A stretch of 62,738 nt of DNA from Bryobacterales bacterium (GCA_020847975.1 JADLBD010000089.1:1-62738); one strand, 5' to 3'. Positions 45,700 to 55,692 are shown, counted from the stretch's first letter. The notes: a model not told the origin generated them from the letters alone. Translations and numbers: made by a program.

Positions 45700-46952
45700 A
45701 CCGCTGGCTCCGTTTGTCCGCGGCCATGGTCGCGATGACCATGATCGGCAATCTGCAATACGCCTGGACATTGTTCGTGCAACCCATCATCGGGGGAACG
45801 GGATGGAAGCTGTCCGAGGTGCAGTGGGGATTTACGTTTTTCATTGCCTGCATGACGTGGGTGATGCCGCTTTCGGGATGGCTGATTGACCGCATGGGTC
45901 CGCGCGTGTTCATGAGCGTTGCCGGCGTGCTGTGCGCCATCGGCTGGGGTTCCCTCGGCCATGCCCGGAGCCTGGCGCAGTTTTACACGCTGTATTCGAT
46001 CGCCGGAGTGGGGAACGCGTTCGTGTACTGCTGTTCCATTGCCGTCGCGCTCAAGTGGTTCCCCGACAAGCGCGGCCTCGCTTCGGGGCTGATCGCGGGC
46101 TGCTACGGATCGGGAGCGGCGCTGTTCATTCCCATTTTTTCCCGCCTCATCCGCGCCACGGATTACCGCACCACCTTCCTCTACACCGGCATCGGGCTGG
46201 GAGCGCTGGTGATTGTCGCCGGGCAACTGTTGCGGAATCCGCCGTCAAGCGTCCTTGCCCCCGCCCCCGGAGCCGGAAAAAAGAGCCGGAGCAGGGGAGA
46301 GGAGTTCAACTCCTGGCAGATGCTCCGCACGCCGCAGTTCTACATGCTCTACCTGATGATGCTGATGATCGGCATCGGCGGGCTGATGGCCACTGCGCAG
46401 GTGGCCCCGGTGGCGAGGAACTACAAAGTGGGCGCCACGGCCCTGGCGATCGCGCTTTCGCTGAACCCCATCGGCAATGGAGTGGGACGCGTGTTCTGGG
46501 GCTGGGCATCCGATCACATCGGGCGCGAGTGGACGATGTTTGTGGCGTTCTTCCTGCAGTCGATCTTCCTGGTCAGCGTGGTGACCGTGGGCCGCTGGGG
46601 CGATGTGTGGTTCGTAGTCACGATGGCCCTGGTGTTCCTCACCTGGGGCGAACTGTATGTGCTGTTCCCGGCGGTGCTGGCCGACATCTTCGGCTCGCGC
46701 CATGCGGCGTCGAACTACAGCATTCTCTACAGCACCAAGGGCCTGTCGTCGATTCTCGCCGGCGGCTTGGCGGCAGCGCTGTTCGAGAAAACCGGGACTT
46801 GGAATTATGCCTTCTACGGCAGCGCGGCGCTGGCTTTGTGCTCGGCGATGGCGGCGCTGGCCTTGCGGAAAGTGCCGCTCCCGGTGAAGAGCGGCGGCCG
46901 CGACGCGTTGCCCGCCCAGGTGCGCGTGCGATCCGCCGGAGCTCAGGATTAG
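45696..46952 (+). CDS. MFS transporter of the oxalate/formate antiporter (OxlT) family
   Basis: A 418-residue transporter with about 12 TM segments. NLQYAWTLFVQPI, ALKWFPDKRGLASGL and FNSWQMLRTPQFYMLYLMM are typical of OxlT-like MFS proteins. Start is TTG 45696, overlapping the previous stop (TTGA), with an AAAGGAGG site 5 bp upstream. It would take up oxalate (in exchange for formate or another anion) for the upstream enzymes; no formyl-CoA transferase or oxalyl-CoA decarboxylase is in the window. Confidence 0.88.
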   Translation: MNRWLRLSAAMVAMTMIGNLQYAWTLFVQPIIGGTGWKLSEVQWGFTFFIACMTWVMPLSGWLIDRMGPRVFMSVAGVLCAIGWGSLGHARSLAQFYTLYSIAGVGNAFVYCCSIAVALKWFPDKRGLASGLIAGCYGSGAALFIPIFSRLIRATDYRTTFLYTGIGLGALVIVAGQLLRNPPSSVLAPAPGAGKKSRSRGEEFNSWQMLRTPQFYMLYLMMLMIGIGGLMATAQVAPVARNYKVGATALAIALSLNPIGNGVGRVFWGWASDHIGREWTMFVAFFLQSIFLVSVVTVGRWGDVWFVVTMALVFLTWGELYVLFPAVLADIFGSRHAASNYSILYSTKGLSSILAGGLAAALFEKTGTWNYAFYGSAALALCSAMAALALRKVPLPVKSGGRDALPAQVRVRSAGAQD

Positions 46953-46966
46953 ACGCCCGCCCGATC

Positions 46967-47476
46967 TCAGCGCTTCCCCCGCACACCCGGCAGAATGGGT
47001 TCCGAACCCGGCGGACGCGTGGTGAGGATCGTCACCCAGAACGGCCCTTCCGCGCATTCGAAAGACAGCCGCTCGCGGACCTGCGCCCCGCATACTCTCA
47101 TGCTGTAGTCGCTGCCATCCACCACCGAGGGCATCGAGAGGCAGATGCCGCTGGTCAGTACGCACTTCAGGTTGCCGCCAATCATGTTCGCCATCTCGCC
47201 CAGCACGTCCCGGACAACGTCGTCGAGTATCGCCTGTGGATTCGCTGGCAGAAACCGCGCCGCCAGCCGGCGCGCCAATGCGCGATCCACCTCCAGCAGC
47301 ACCGCGCCGTTCCAGTCGCCCGCCAGATGCACGGCCGCTGTCAACCGGTCCCCCTGTGGAAACCATGGCAGCCCGCTTTCGGACACCTCGAGCCGCAGCA
47401 TGGTCTCGAATACGGATTGGACAATTTGCACCAGTTCGTTAGGGTGTATGTCAATGGAATGTTCCGTTGTCATCAT
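46967..47476 (-). CDS. cheX: CheX-like chemotaxis phosphatase domain protein
   Basis: A 169-residue protein with the CheX/CheC core ILDDVVRDVLGEMANMIGGNLK, where the E-x2-N motif (Glu and Asn in LGEMANMI) is the phosphatase signature. It would dephosphorylate CheY-P and so end the signal. Last gene of the chemotaxis operon, 15 bp after cheR and convergent with the OxlT gene. Confidence 0.85.
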   Translation of the reverse strand: MMTTEHSIDIHPNELVQIVQSVFETMLRLEVSESGLPWFPQGDRLTAAVHLAGDWNGAVLLEVDRALARRLAARFLPANPQAILDDVVRDVLGEMANMIGGNLKCVLTSGICLSMPSVVDGSDYSMRVCGAQVRERLSFECAEGPFWVTILTTRPPGSEPILPGVRGKR

Positions 47477-47490
47477 AATGAGGTCCTTAC

Positions 47491-48330
47491 TTAGCGCGCG
47501 GCGTAGACAGTGGCGCTTCCAATGTTCTGCCGTTCAAACCATTTCTCCACTCCGAACGCAGTTTCCGCGCCGCCGAGCAGCAGCCACCCGCCGCGAAACA
47601 GAGTCCCGTGGATTTCCTCCATGATCTTCTGCTTCGTCTCCGTGTCGAAGTAGATGAGGACGTTGCGGCAGAAAACCAGGTCGAACGGGCCCAGCGAGCG
47701 CATGCTCTTGCGCAGGTCGATGGTCTCAAAACGCGTCATCCGCCGCGCCGCCTCGCTCACCTGCCAGTCGACCCCGGCGCGGCGGAAATACTTCACCAGC
47801 AGCGCCGCCGGTAATCCGCGGTTCACCTCAATCTGATGAAACTTCCCGGACTTGGCGCGCTCCAGCACTTGCGAAGAGAAATCGGTTCCCAGAATTTGAA
47901 TGTCCCAATCGCCGAACCCACCCTCGAGCAGCGACATGGCGAGGCTGTAGGATTCCTGCCCCGTGGACGCGGCGGCAGACCAGAACCGCATCCGCTTGTT
48001 GTCGCGCCGCTCCTGCGCAAGCCGCGGCAGCAGCACACTCCGAATGGCATCGTAGTGCGACGGGTCGCGGAAGAAATAGGTTTCGTTGGTGGTCATGGCT
48101 TCCACCACGCGGCGGCTGATCTCTTCCTGCCGCGTGGCCTGAAGCAGCGCGCACAGGTCATTGATCGACCCCAACCCGAGCTGCCGCACAATCGGCGTCA
48201 GCCGGTTCTCGAAAAGATAATGCTTGTCTTCCTCGAGGACAATCCCGGACTGCGTGTACACATGTTTCTGGAGAAAGCGGTAGTTGTCTGAATGAATACC
48301 GGCACTGGACGTTTGGCTCTGCATCTCCAC
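47491..48330 (-). CDS. cheR: CheR chemotaxis receptor methyltransferase
   Basis: A 279-residue SAM-dependent enzyme that methylates receptor glutamates. It has the helical N-domain (YRFLQKHVYTQSGIVLEEDKHYL), the receptor-binding loop region and the SAM motifs FWSAAASTGQESYSLAM and DLVFCRNVLIYF. The family residues Arg (ENRLTPI) and TNETYFFRDP are intact. The adjacent receptor has no obvious C-terminal pentapeptide tether. It begins 3 bp after the cheB stop. Confidence 0.95.
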   Translation of the reverse strand: MEMQSQTSSAGIHSDNYRFLQKHVYTQSGIVLEEDKHYLFENRLTPIVRQLGLGSINDLCALLQATRQEEISRRVVEAMTTNETYFFRDPSHYDAIRSVLLPRLAQERRDNKRMRFWSAAASTGQESYSLAMSLLEGGFGDWDIQILGTDFSSQVLERAKSGKFHQIEVNRGLPAALLVKYFRRAGVDWQVSEAARRMTRFETIDLRKSMRSLGPFDLVFCRNVLIYFDTETKQKIMEEIHGTLFRGGWLLLGGAETAFGVEKWFERQNIGSATVYAAR

Positions 48331-48333
48331 CCC

Positions 48334-49434
48334 TTACGTTCGCCCCGTCATCGACAGGATCTGCGGTACGATCTCTTCGAGCGGCAAAACACGGTCAGCG
48401 ACACCCGCATTCACCACCGCTCCCGGCATTCCCCAGACAACGCTGGAAGCCTCGTCCTGCGCCAGAACCCCCGCCCCCTGTGCTTTCAAAATCTGCGCCC
48501 CGCGCAGCCCGTCCTGCCCCATCCCGGTGAGGATGGCGGCAATCACCGCCCCGCCGTAAACCTCGCCCACCGATGCAAACAATGCGTCCACGGCCGGGCG
48601 GCAGGAGTTCTGCGGAGGAGACTGATCCAGACACACGCGCACCGCGCCGCCGCTTGCGGCCACTTTCATGTGGTAGTCGCCCGGCGCGATCAGGATCTTG
48701 CCAGGCTCCACCGCCATCCCATTGCGCGCCTCCTCCACCCGCAACTGGCAGGTCGCGTCAAGGCGCTCGGCAAGCAGACGCGTGAATAACGGCGGCATGT
48801 GTTGCACCACCAGGACAGGCAGCGGGAAATCCGCCGGCAACTCCGGCAGAATCGCCCCCAACGCCGTCGGCCCCCCGGTCGAGACTCCCACCGCAACCAC
48901 TTTCGCCCGCGCTCTCCCCTCCCGCCGCACCGGCGTCCGCGCCACGTGGATCGCTCCGGCGCGCGGCGCCGCGGACTCGCGGGCGGATGTGGGCAGATAG
49001 AAAAATTGTTTGATCTTCGGTACAAGCTCTTCGCGCAGCCGGATCATCGAACGGTCGAGCGAGCCTTCGTTCGAAGCCTTGGCCACATAGTCGTCAGCGC
49101 CAAGCGTCAATGCCTCGAGCGTGACCGCCGCGCCGCGCTCGGTGAGCGTGCTGAACATGATCACCCGTAACTGCGGATACTCGCCCCGCAGACGGCGCAG
49201 CGTCTCGAGTCCGTCCATCTCCGGCATCTCGATGTCCAGCGTGAGCACGTCCGGATTCAGTTGCGGAATCCGCTGCAGCGCGATGGCCCCGTTCGAGGCC
49301 GCGCCCACCACCTCGAGTACCGGATCCTGCTCGAGCGCATGCGTCACCAGCCGGCGAATCACCACCGAGTCGTCCACTACCAGCACTCGGATCCGCTCGC
49401 CCGGCCGCAGCGCACGCTTGTTCACTGCCGGCAT
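48334..49434 (-). CDS. cheB: CheB chemotaxis response regulator / methylesterase
   Basis: A 366-residue two-domain protein. The receiver domain has DD21-22, phosphoacceptor Asp67 (LTLDIEMPEMDG) and a Thr/Lys switch region (FSTLTERG, DYVAKAS). After a linker the methylesterase domain carries the catalytic triad regions VGVSTGGP (Ser), VVQHMPP (His) and TGMGQDG (Asp). The start at 49434 is set by a GGGGAG site and overlaps the cheY end by 13 bp. Confidence 0.95.
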   Translation of the reverse strand: MPAVNKRALRPGERIRVLVVDDSVVIRRLVTHALEQDPVLEVVGAASNGAIALQRIPQLNPDVLTLDIEMPEMDGLETLRRLRGEYPQLRVIMFSTLTERGAAVTLEALTLGADDYVAKASNEGSLDRSMIRLREELVPKIKQFFYLPTSARESAAPRAGAIHVARTPVRREGRARAKVVAVGVSTGGPTALGAILPELPADFPLPVLVVQHMPPLFTRLLAERLDATCQLRVEEARNGMAVEPGKILIAPGDYHMKVAASGGAVRVCLDQSPPQNSCRPAVDALFASVGEVYGGAVIAAILTGMGQDGLRGAQILKAQGAGVLAQDEASSVVWGMPGAVVNAGVADRVLPLEEIVPQILSMTGRT

Positions 49435-49820
49435 GCCGCTCCCCCGCAAGGCTGCACCCCGGCAAGTTGCAGCTTCTCCACCAGAATGTCCCTGGTGAAG
49501 GGCTTCATGACGTACTCGTTGGCGCCCGCCTCGAGCGCCGCTGCCATCTGGCTCAACTCCGTTTCGGTGGTGACCATCACTACCACAAGAGAGGCGAATT
49601 CGGGCTTCCGGCGCAGTTGTTGGAGCATGTCGAATCCGTTGAGTTCCGGCATGTTCCAATCCGCCAGTACCAGCGATACCGCGTCCTTTTCCGCCTCCAT
49701 CAATTCGAGCGCTTCCCGCCCGTTGGCCGCCTCGCAGACTTCAAAGCCGATCTCCTTCAGGATCCGGGTGAGGATCATCCGGATCGCCCGCGAATCGTCC
49801 ACCACTAGTGCTTTGGCCAT
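49422..49820 (-). CDS. cheY: CheY-like single-domain response regulator
   Basis: A 132-residue receiver with Asp8/Asp9, phosphoacceptor Asp54 (LVLADWNMPELNG), Thr in VVMVTTETE and Lys in YVMKPF. No output domain, so it probably binds the flagellar motor or a pilus target. The product is preceded by a good Shine-Dalgarno (AAGG region). It lies between the receptor gene and cheB, 154 bp downstream of the receptor stop. Confidence 0.92.
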   Translation of the reverse strand: MAKALVVDDSRAIRMILTRILKEIGFEVCEAANGREALELMEAEKDAVSLVLADWNMPELNGFDMLQQLRRKPEFASLVVVMVTTETELSQMAAALEAGANEYVMKPFTRDILVEKLQLAGVQPCGGAACRQ

Positions 49821-49974
49821 CGTTTCACCTGCCTTCCTTCGTCGATTGGCGGAGCGCGACCGGCCTGAGCCGCGCCCCAAACCCGATCCGCTCCCCCGGG
49901 GAACGTTCGCTGCCCCGGGGAATTGCCCTGCGTGCCGCCGCGGCGTGCAAGGCGCCGCGCCGCACGGTCAGTGC

Positions 49975-52467
49975 TTAGAACGTGAACTTCGAGATGATCG
50001 CCTGCAGTTGCGACGCCATCCGGCTCAGCTCCTGGGCGGCTTTCTGCGTATCGTTGGCCCCCTGGGTCGTGTTCTTGGCCGCCAGGGCTACCCCGCCGAT
50101 GTTCTTGGCGATGTCGCCCACACCCTTGGCCGCCTCGGTGACGCTGCGGCCGATTTCATTGGTGGTGACGGTCTGCTCTTCCACCGCGGAGGCGATGCTG
50201 TTGGAGATGTCGTTGATCTGATTGATGATCGCCCCAATCTCCTCGATCGCCTGCACGGCCCCCTTGGTGTCGCCCTGGATCGCCTCGATCTTCTGGCCGA
50301 TCTCCTCGGTCGCCTTGGCCGTCTGCTTGGCGAGTTCCTTCACCTCGTTGGCCACCACCGCGAAGCCCTTGCCCGCCTCACCGGCGCGCGCCGCCTCGAT
50401 GGTGGCGTTCAGAGCGAGCAGGTTCGTCTGCTGCGCAATCGAGGTGATCACCTTGATCACGTTGCCGATCTCCTGGCTCGACTCGCCCAGTTTCTTCACC
50501 GTTTCATTGGTGGAATGCGCGACGCTCACCGCGTTCTTCGCCACCCGCGCCGATTCGTTGGCGTTTTTGGCGATCTCGCGGATCGAAGCCTGCATCTGTT
50601 CGGATGCCGAAGCCACCGAGGAGACGTTCTTGGAAACCTCCTCGCTTGCCGCCGATACCACGTTCGCCTGCGTCGCCGTCTCTTCGGCGTTGCCCGCCAT
50701 CTGCTGGCTTACCGCCGTCAGTTCTTCCGAACTCGAAGCAAGCGTGGCGGCGTTTTGCGCGGTCACCTTCAGCGGCTCCACGATCGTTTCGAGCGTCCTG
50801 TTGATTCCTTCGACAATCCTCCGGAAATCTCCCGCGTGCCGCGCTCCATCGGCGCGCGTCCCCAGCTTCCCGTCCGCGGCTGCTTTCGCCAGCAGGTTGG
50901 TATCGCCAATCAACGCCCTCAGGTTCGTCCGCACCTGCTCGATCGTCTCGTTGATGAACACCTTCTTGCCGGGGAACTTCTCGAGCGGCGCCTCGAAGTT
51001 GCCTTTGCCGAACTCCGCCACGCACGCCATCGCCTTTTTCTTCACCGTGATGTGCCCGCCCACCATGCCGTTCACACCCTCCGCCATCACGCGGTAATCC
51101 CCTTCGAATTTCTCCGCCGGTATCATCGCGTCGATATCGCCCTTGTTGTGCTCCTCCGACATGCGTTTCATTTCCGTGATGAAGCGCTGGATATTCGTGC
51201 GCAGTTGTTCTATCGTCTCGTTGATGAACGCTTTCTTGCCCGGGAACTTCTCGAGCGGCGCCTCGAAGTTGCCCTTGCCGAACTCCGCCACGCACGCCAT
51301 CGCCTTCTTCTTCACCGTGATGTGGCCGTTCACCATGTCGTTCACACCCTGCGCCATCCCGCGGTAGGCGCCCTCGAACCGCTCCGGCCGCATCAGTACG
51401 TCGATGTCCCCCTTGTTGTGCTCCTCCGACATGTGCTTCATTTCCGCCAGCAGCGTCCGGATGTTCTCGAGCACGGTCTTCATGCCCGCGCTCAGCACCT
51501 GGCTGCCCGCTGTCCCCCCGATGGATCCCAACGTCTGGAAGCAACTGTTCTCGAGATCGCCCTTGGCCAGCGCTTCGATTTGCAGCGCCACCCGCGCAAG
51601 ATTTTCCGCCGTGCGCGAGAACGCCTCTCCCAACCGCCCCGCCGCGGCAACGTTCTCCTCGAGAACCGGATCGCGCAGGCGCTCCCCGGCGATCGCATCC
51701 GCCTGCTCGAGCAGCGTGCCCACCACTTCCTTGATCTGGTTCAGGTGTTCGGTCTTGTCCGCGCCCGCCTCCGCTTTGACGCTTTCCACGCTGAGACCCA
51801 TGGATTCGATCGTATTCAACAGAAACGAATCCCCGATCGCCTGCATGTCGTAGTTGAACACCTTGAAGATCGCCTGTTCGGCCTGCAACTGCCTGGCCGC
51901 CTCCTTGATCTCGCGGCGAAGATAGATCCCCACCAGCCGCTGCAGTTCGATGTAAGAGCCGATATACCACTTGAACGGCAGATCGATCCGGTCGTGCAGC
52001 CAGCCGACGTAGAGCCGGCGCTCGAAATAATCGAAACCCCAACTGGAAGCGGCGCCCTCGAATATTTCGACGAAGTAGCCCGTCTGTGTCCCCTCGAGGT
52101 GCTGCCGCAGCATGGCAAGCGACACCCCCTTCTTCACGGCGTGCTTTTCAAAGAACCGCCGCGTGGCCGGAAACTCGAATTGCCAGTCATAGAACTCTTT
52201 CACCAGCGCCGGCCCTATCCGCCGCGACCACCCAACCAACCCCGCCAGAATCGCGCGGTCCTGCTCGCCCAGCCTCAGGAATGCCCGCCGTGCCGCCAGG
52301 TTGCCTTCGTCAATCCCGAAGCGCTGCCCAAGCTGTACCTTCGGCTTGCGGTCCATTCCCACAGCGGGCATGGACGAATATGTCACCGGGATGTCCATCA
52401 CGGCGGTGTCGCCGGATGGGTTGCGATCGGCACGAATCCGCCGGCCTTCGCCTGTTTGTCTTGCCAT
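49975..52467 (-). CDS. Globin-coupled methyl-accepting chemotaxis receptor
   Basis: An 830-residue soluble receptor without TM segments. Residues of about 40-215 form a protoglobin/globin-coupled sensor domain with [30 protein letters not shown]; His158 is the likely proximal heme ligand, so oxygen or another gas is the expected signal. A coiled coil follows, then two 90-residue HAMP-like repeats (about 340-520) and a methyl-accepting signalling domain with [32 protein letters not shown]. The ATG at 52467 has AAGGAG upstream. It is cytoplasmic, so the signal is intracellular oxygen or heme ligand state. Confidence 0.92.
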   Translation of the reverse strand: MARQTGEGRRIRADRNPSGDTAVMDIPVTYSSMPAVGMDRKPKVQLGQRFGIDEGNLAARRAFLRLGEQDRAILAGLVGWSRRIGPALVKEFYDWQFEFPATRRFFEKHAVKKGVSLAMLRQHLEGTQTGYFVEIFEGAASSWGFDYFERRLYVGWLHDRIDLPFKWYIGSYIELQRLVGIYLRREIKEAARQLQAEQAIFKVFNYDMQAIGDSFLLNTIESMGLSVESVKAEAGADKTEHLNQIKEVVGTLLEQADAIAGERLRDPVLEENVAAAGRLGEAFSRTAENLARVALQIEALAKGDLENSCFQTLGSIGGTAGSQVLSAGMKTVLENIRTLLAEMKHMSEEHNKGDIDVLMRPERFEGAYRGMAQGVNDMVNGHITVKKKAMACVAEFGKGNFEAPLEKFPGKKAFINETIEQLRTNIQRFITEMKRMSEEHNKGDIDAMIPAEKFEGDYRVMAEGVNGMVGGHITVKKKAMACVAEFGKGNFEAPLEKFPGKKVFINETIEQVRTNLRALIGDTNLLAKAAADGKLGTRADGARHAGDFRRIVEGINRTLETIVEPLKVTAQNAATLASSSEELTAVSQQMAGNAEETATQANVVSAASEEVSKNVSSVASASEQMQASIREIAKNANESARVAKNAVSVAHSTNETVKKLGESSQEIGNVIKVITSIAQQTNLLALNATIEAARAGEAGKGFAVVANEVKELAKQTAKATEEIGQKIEAIQGDTKGAVQAIEEIGAIINQINDISNSIASAVEEQTVTTNEIGRSVTEAAKGVGDIAKNIGGVALAAKNTTQGANDTQKAAQELSRMASQLQAIISKFTF
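50905..51444 (-). repeat. Tandem 270-bp duplication inside the receptor gene
   Basis: Two adjacent 90-codon units (51444-51175 and 51174-50905) encode EMK(H/R)[11 protein letters not shown]... and end in ...INETIEQ(L/V)RTN. Long stretches are nearly identical in DNA, for example the segment encoding [17 protein letters not shown], which indicates a recent duplication or gene conversion. The units look like HAMP-type linkers. Confidence 0.8.
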
Positions 52468-52628
52468 TGTCCTTTGCTCCTTCGTATCTCCCTTTGTTTT
52501 CCGATGCCGTACTTCCGGCAACATCCTGTCCAACCAGCCCTCCTGCCGCCAATGGCAGACGGAAGGCAAATCCGATGGCGGCCCCTGCGAACCGGCCACC
52601 CCGGCCGGCCACACCCGTACCCGGCGGT

Positions 52629-53102
52629 CTAGGCGGCCCTCTCGAGAGCGAACTCCACCGTTCGCTCGGCGTCGAGAACCAGCAGCAGCCGGTCCTTCAG
52701 TTTGTAGACGCCGTGAATGAGTTCGCGCGCCGCCGGGTCGAGATTCTCCGGAGGCCGCTCATAGGTGGCCGAATCGACATCCAGCACATCCCCGATTTCA
52801 TCCACCAGCAGGCTCACTGCCCCGTCTTCGGTGCGCACCACCATGTTCATCGGCGTCAGGTCTCCGGCGCGCGGCGACAACCCGAGACGCAATCTCATGT
52901 CGATCGCCGTGACGATCTGGCCGCGCAGATTGATCAACCCTTCGATGACCTTGGGAGCCAGCGGCACGCGGGTCATCTGCTGGAAGCGCAGCACCTCCTG
53001 CACGCGCAATACGTCCACCCCGAAGAACAGATCGGCCACGAAAAAAGTGGCGAACTGTCCGCTCGTCTGCGCCGCTTCGGCTTTCATGCTCTCGGTTCCC
53101 AT
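52629..53102 (-). CDS. cheW: CheW chemotaxis coupling protein
   Basis: A 157-residue adaptor that links receptors to CheA. Characteristic segments are [45 protein letters not shown] and [13 protein letters not shown]. It lies 4 bp after the cheA stop. Translation could start at the first or the sixth codon (MGTESMK). Confidence 0.95.
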   Translation of the reverse strand: MGTESMKAEAAQTSGQFATFFVADLFFGVDVLRVQEVLRFQQMTRVPLAPKVIEGLINLRGQIVTAIDMRLRLGLSPRAGDLTPMNMVVRTEDGAVSLLVDEIGDVLDVDSATYERPPENLDPAARELIHGVYKLKDRLLLVLDAERTVEFALERAA

Positions 53103-53106
53103 CCGT

Positions 53107-55692
53107 CTATTTCTCCTCTCCCACTTGCGCCAACTCCCCTTCCGCCGATGCCAGAGCCACGGCCAGCCGCCCCACCGATTCGAGCATCGCCTCGCGATCG
53201 AACTTCACCTGGCAGTCCTGAAATCCATTCCGGCTTTGTTGTCCCTGAATCTGGCTCGCTGATTCGGCCAGACCGAGCACGGGAATTCGCTCCCACTCCG
53301 GCCTCCGCCTCAGCGCGCTCAGCAGTGCCCGGCTTCCTCCCGGAGGCAGGTCCAGCGCCGTGACGACGATGTCCACGGGCATCTGCTCCAACCCGCGCAC
53401 CGCTTCCTCCAGATTGGCGGCCTCCACCACCCGGTAGCCCTCCATGTCGAGACCCGTGCGAATCAGACCGCGGGAAAACGCCGATCCCTCCGCCACCAGA
53501 ACCCGCAGCCCGGTTTCCACTCCGCCTTTACGCTGAAACCAATCGCCCGCCGCCGTACGAATCACGTAATTGAGATCCAGGAAATCCGCAATGCGCTTGC
53601 CGACCACGGCCGAGCCGATCAATCCGCTTCGTCCCGTCTTCTGCCGCACCGTCACGGCCTCCTCGGCCACGTCGATGATCTGGTCCACCATTACTCCCAC
53701 GCTGCGGTCGCCGTCGTTGAACACGATGACCTGCACCGGGTCCGCCGTCTCTTCGCCCGCGCCGCCCTCGATCACGGCCTCGAGGGAAACCAGAGGGAGG
53801 ATTCGATTGCGGTACTGGACCACGTGACATCCCCCGGCGCGCTCGATCGAGGACCGTGGAAATTCCTCGAGTCTCGCAACCAGGGAGAGCGGCACGGCCA
53901 GGCGGTCAAAGGATCCTGCCCGGAACAGCAGCAACCGCTGCTGCTCGATGTCCGCCTGCGCCTTCTGCTCGGCCGCGGCCCGCGCCTGCTCGCGCGATTC
54001 GGCGAGCACCCCCGACCGCTGCCCGATGCCGAGCACGTCGAGAATCAGCGCCACTCTGCCGTCGCCCATGATCGTGGCGCCGGCGTAAACCGTCAGCCCT
54101 TTCAGTTGCTTGCCGAGCGGCTTCACCACGATTTCCTGCGTGTCATTGATGCCATCCACCACCAACCCGAACTGCCGGTCCTCGGCCTGGAGAACCACCA
54201 TGTTCACCGCCTCTCCCCGCGCCGCCGCCTTCAGCCCTAGCACCTCGTTGAGATAAGCGATCGGCAGCAGGCTTCCGCGCCGCCGGTAGACCGGAGTGCC
54301 GTGCACATGTTCAATGTGCTTGTCCTTGGAATCGCCCTCCAGGCGAATCAACTCGAGCAGGCTCACCTGAGGGATCACGAACCGTTCGCCCCCGCTCGCC
54401 ACCACCAGGCCCGGAATAATGGCCAGCGTCAGCGGGATCTTCAGTTTGACCGTGGCCCCCTCGCCGGGACGGCTGAATACATCCACCACCCCGCCGATCT
54501 TTTCGATGTTCGACTTCACAACATCCATTCCCACACCGCGGCCGGATACGTTCGTCACGGTTTGGGCGGTCGAAAAGCCCGGCTGGAAAATCAGGTTGAA
54601 CGCCTCGCGGTCACTCATCTTCTCCGCCTGCTCGGGACGGAGCAGGCCTTTCTCGATGCCCTTGCGTTTCACGCGCCCGACGTCAATGCCCGCGCCGTCG
54701 TCCCCAATCTCGATGTTTACCTGGCCTCCCTCGTGATAGGCGCGCAGGGTCAGCCTTCCCTGCGGAGCCTTCCCCGAGCGTATGCGCTCTTCCGGCGTCT
54801 CGACGCCATGGTCGCAGGCGTTTCGCACCAGGTGCACCAGCGGATCCTTGATCGCCTCGATGATCGTCCGGTCGAGTTCCGTCTCGGCGCCGTCCATCTC
54901 GAGCCGGATCTGCTTGCCGAGCGCCACCGCCATGTCCCGCACCACGCGCGGCAGTTTGTTCCACACCATGCCAATCGGCTGCATGCGCGTCTTCATGACG
55001 CCTTCCTGCAGTTCCGTCGTGATCAGGTTCAGACGCTGTGAGGTCGCGTTGAGCGCCGCATCCTCGCGCTCGGTGTTGAACTGGAGAATCTGATTCCGGG
55101 TCAGCACCAACTCGCCCACCAGGTCCATGAGCTTGTCGAGCAGCCCCACTCCGACGCGAATGTTGGCGTCCGCCACCGCGGACCGCGCCCCATCCTCTTC
55201 GCCTTTCGCGCTCTCGGCCGGCTCGTTGCGGGCCGGAAGATCCTCCGCCTTCCCCAAGGCGGGACCCGGTTCCGCCTCAAAGTGGTGATCGGTGGAGGCT
55301 GCCGCGACTTGGGCGGCCATGCGCAGCCGTTCCGTCAGGTCTTCAAACTGCGCCGGCCCCTCCTCCCCGCCGGCCTCGATCGCCGCCAGCACGGTTCGCG
55401 TCGCGTCCACCGTTTCCAGAATCAGCGACACCAGCGACGGAGTCAGTTCCCTCTGCCCGTCGCGCAACTGGCTCAGCAGCGTCTCCGCCTGGTGGGTAAT
55501 ACGCTCCAGGGTGGAAAATGCAAGGAAACCACAAGTTCCCTTGATGGTGTGAATCGTGCGAAATATGCTGGCCAGTAAGGCGGTATCCCTCGGACGCCTT
55601 TCGAGTTCCACCAACTCCTGATCGAGACGCGAGAGGTTCTCATGACTCTCGACTAGAAATTCACGAATCACATCCTGATCTTGATCTTGCAT
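53107..55692 (-). CDS. cheA: CheA sensor kinase with a second CheW-like domain and degenerate receiver
   Basis: An 861-residue kinase. The order is: Hpt domain with phospho-His48 (RTIHTIKGTCGF); a P2-poor linker; dimerisation domain; ATPase with HLVRNACDHGVET, DDGAGID and GRGVGMDVV; then a CheW domain (VIPQVSLLELIRL). A second CheW-like region (about 590-710, LSLVARLEEFPR to IDVAEEAVTVRQ) follows. The C-terminal receiver-like domain has LVAEGSAFSR instead of the acidic pair and VVTALDLPPGG instead of a phosphoacceptor Asp, so it is probably a non-phosphorylated module. The ATG at 55692 begins MQDQDQDV; it is the first gene of the operon. Confidence 0.94.
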   Translation of the reverse strand: MQDQDQDVIREFLVESHENLSRLDQELVELERRPRDTALLASIFRTIHTIKGTCGFLAFSTLERITHQAETLLSQLRDGQRELTPSLVSLILETVDATRTVLAAIEAGGEEGPAQFEDLTERLRMAAQVAAASTDHHFEAEPGPALGKAEDLPARNEPAESAKGEEDGARSAVADANIRVGVGLLDKLMDLVGELVLTRNQILQFNTEREDAALNATSQRLNLITTELQEGVMKTRMQPIGMVWNKLPRVVRDMAVALGKQIRLEMDGAETELDRTIIEAIKDPLVHLVRNACDHGVETPEERIRSGKAPQGRLTLRAYHEGGQVNIEIGDDGAGIDVGRVKRKGIEKGLLRPEQAEKMSDREAFNLIFQPGFSTAQTVTNVSGRGVGMDVVKSNIEKIGGVVDVFSRPGEGATVKLKIPLTLAIIPGLVVASGGERFVIPQVSLLELIRLEGDSKDKHIEHVHGTPVYRRRGSLLPIAYLNEVLGLKAAARGEAVNMVVLQAEDRQFGLVVDGINDTQEIVVKPLGKQLKGLTVYAGATIMGDGRVALILDVLGIGQRSGVLAESREQARAAAEQKAQADIEQQRLLLFRAGSFDRLAVPLSLVARLEEFPRSSIERAGGCHVVQYRNRILPLVSLEAVIEGGAGEETADPVQVIVFNDGDRSVGVMVDQIIDVAEEAVTVRQKTGRSGLIGSAVVGKRIADFLDLNYVIRTAAGDWFQRKGGVETGLRVLVAEGSAFSRGLIRTGLDMEGYRVVEAANLEEAVRGLEQMPVDIVVTALDLPPGGSRALLSALRRRPEWERIPVLGLAESASQIQGQQSRNGFQDCQVKFDREAMLESVGRLAVALASAEGELAQVGEEK

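Noticed and set aside
49261..52632. An 1123-codon plus-strand open frame over the chemotaxis genes
   Set aside because: It crosses cheY, cheB and receptor genes on the other strand and has an Arg/His-rich shadow composition. It is very long, but the minus-strand genes are certain.
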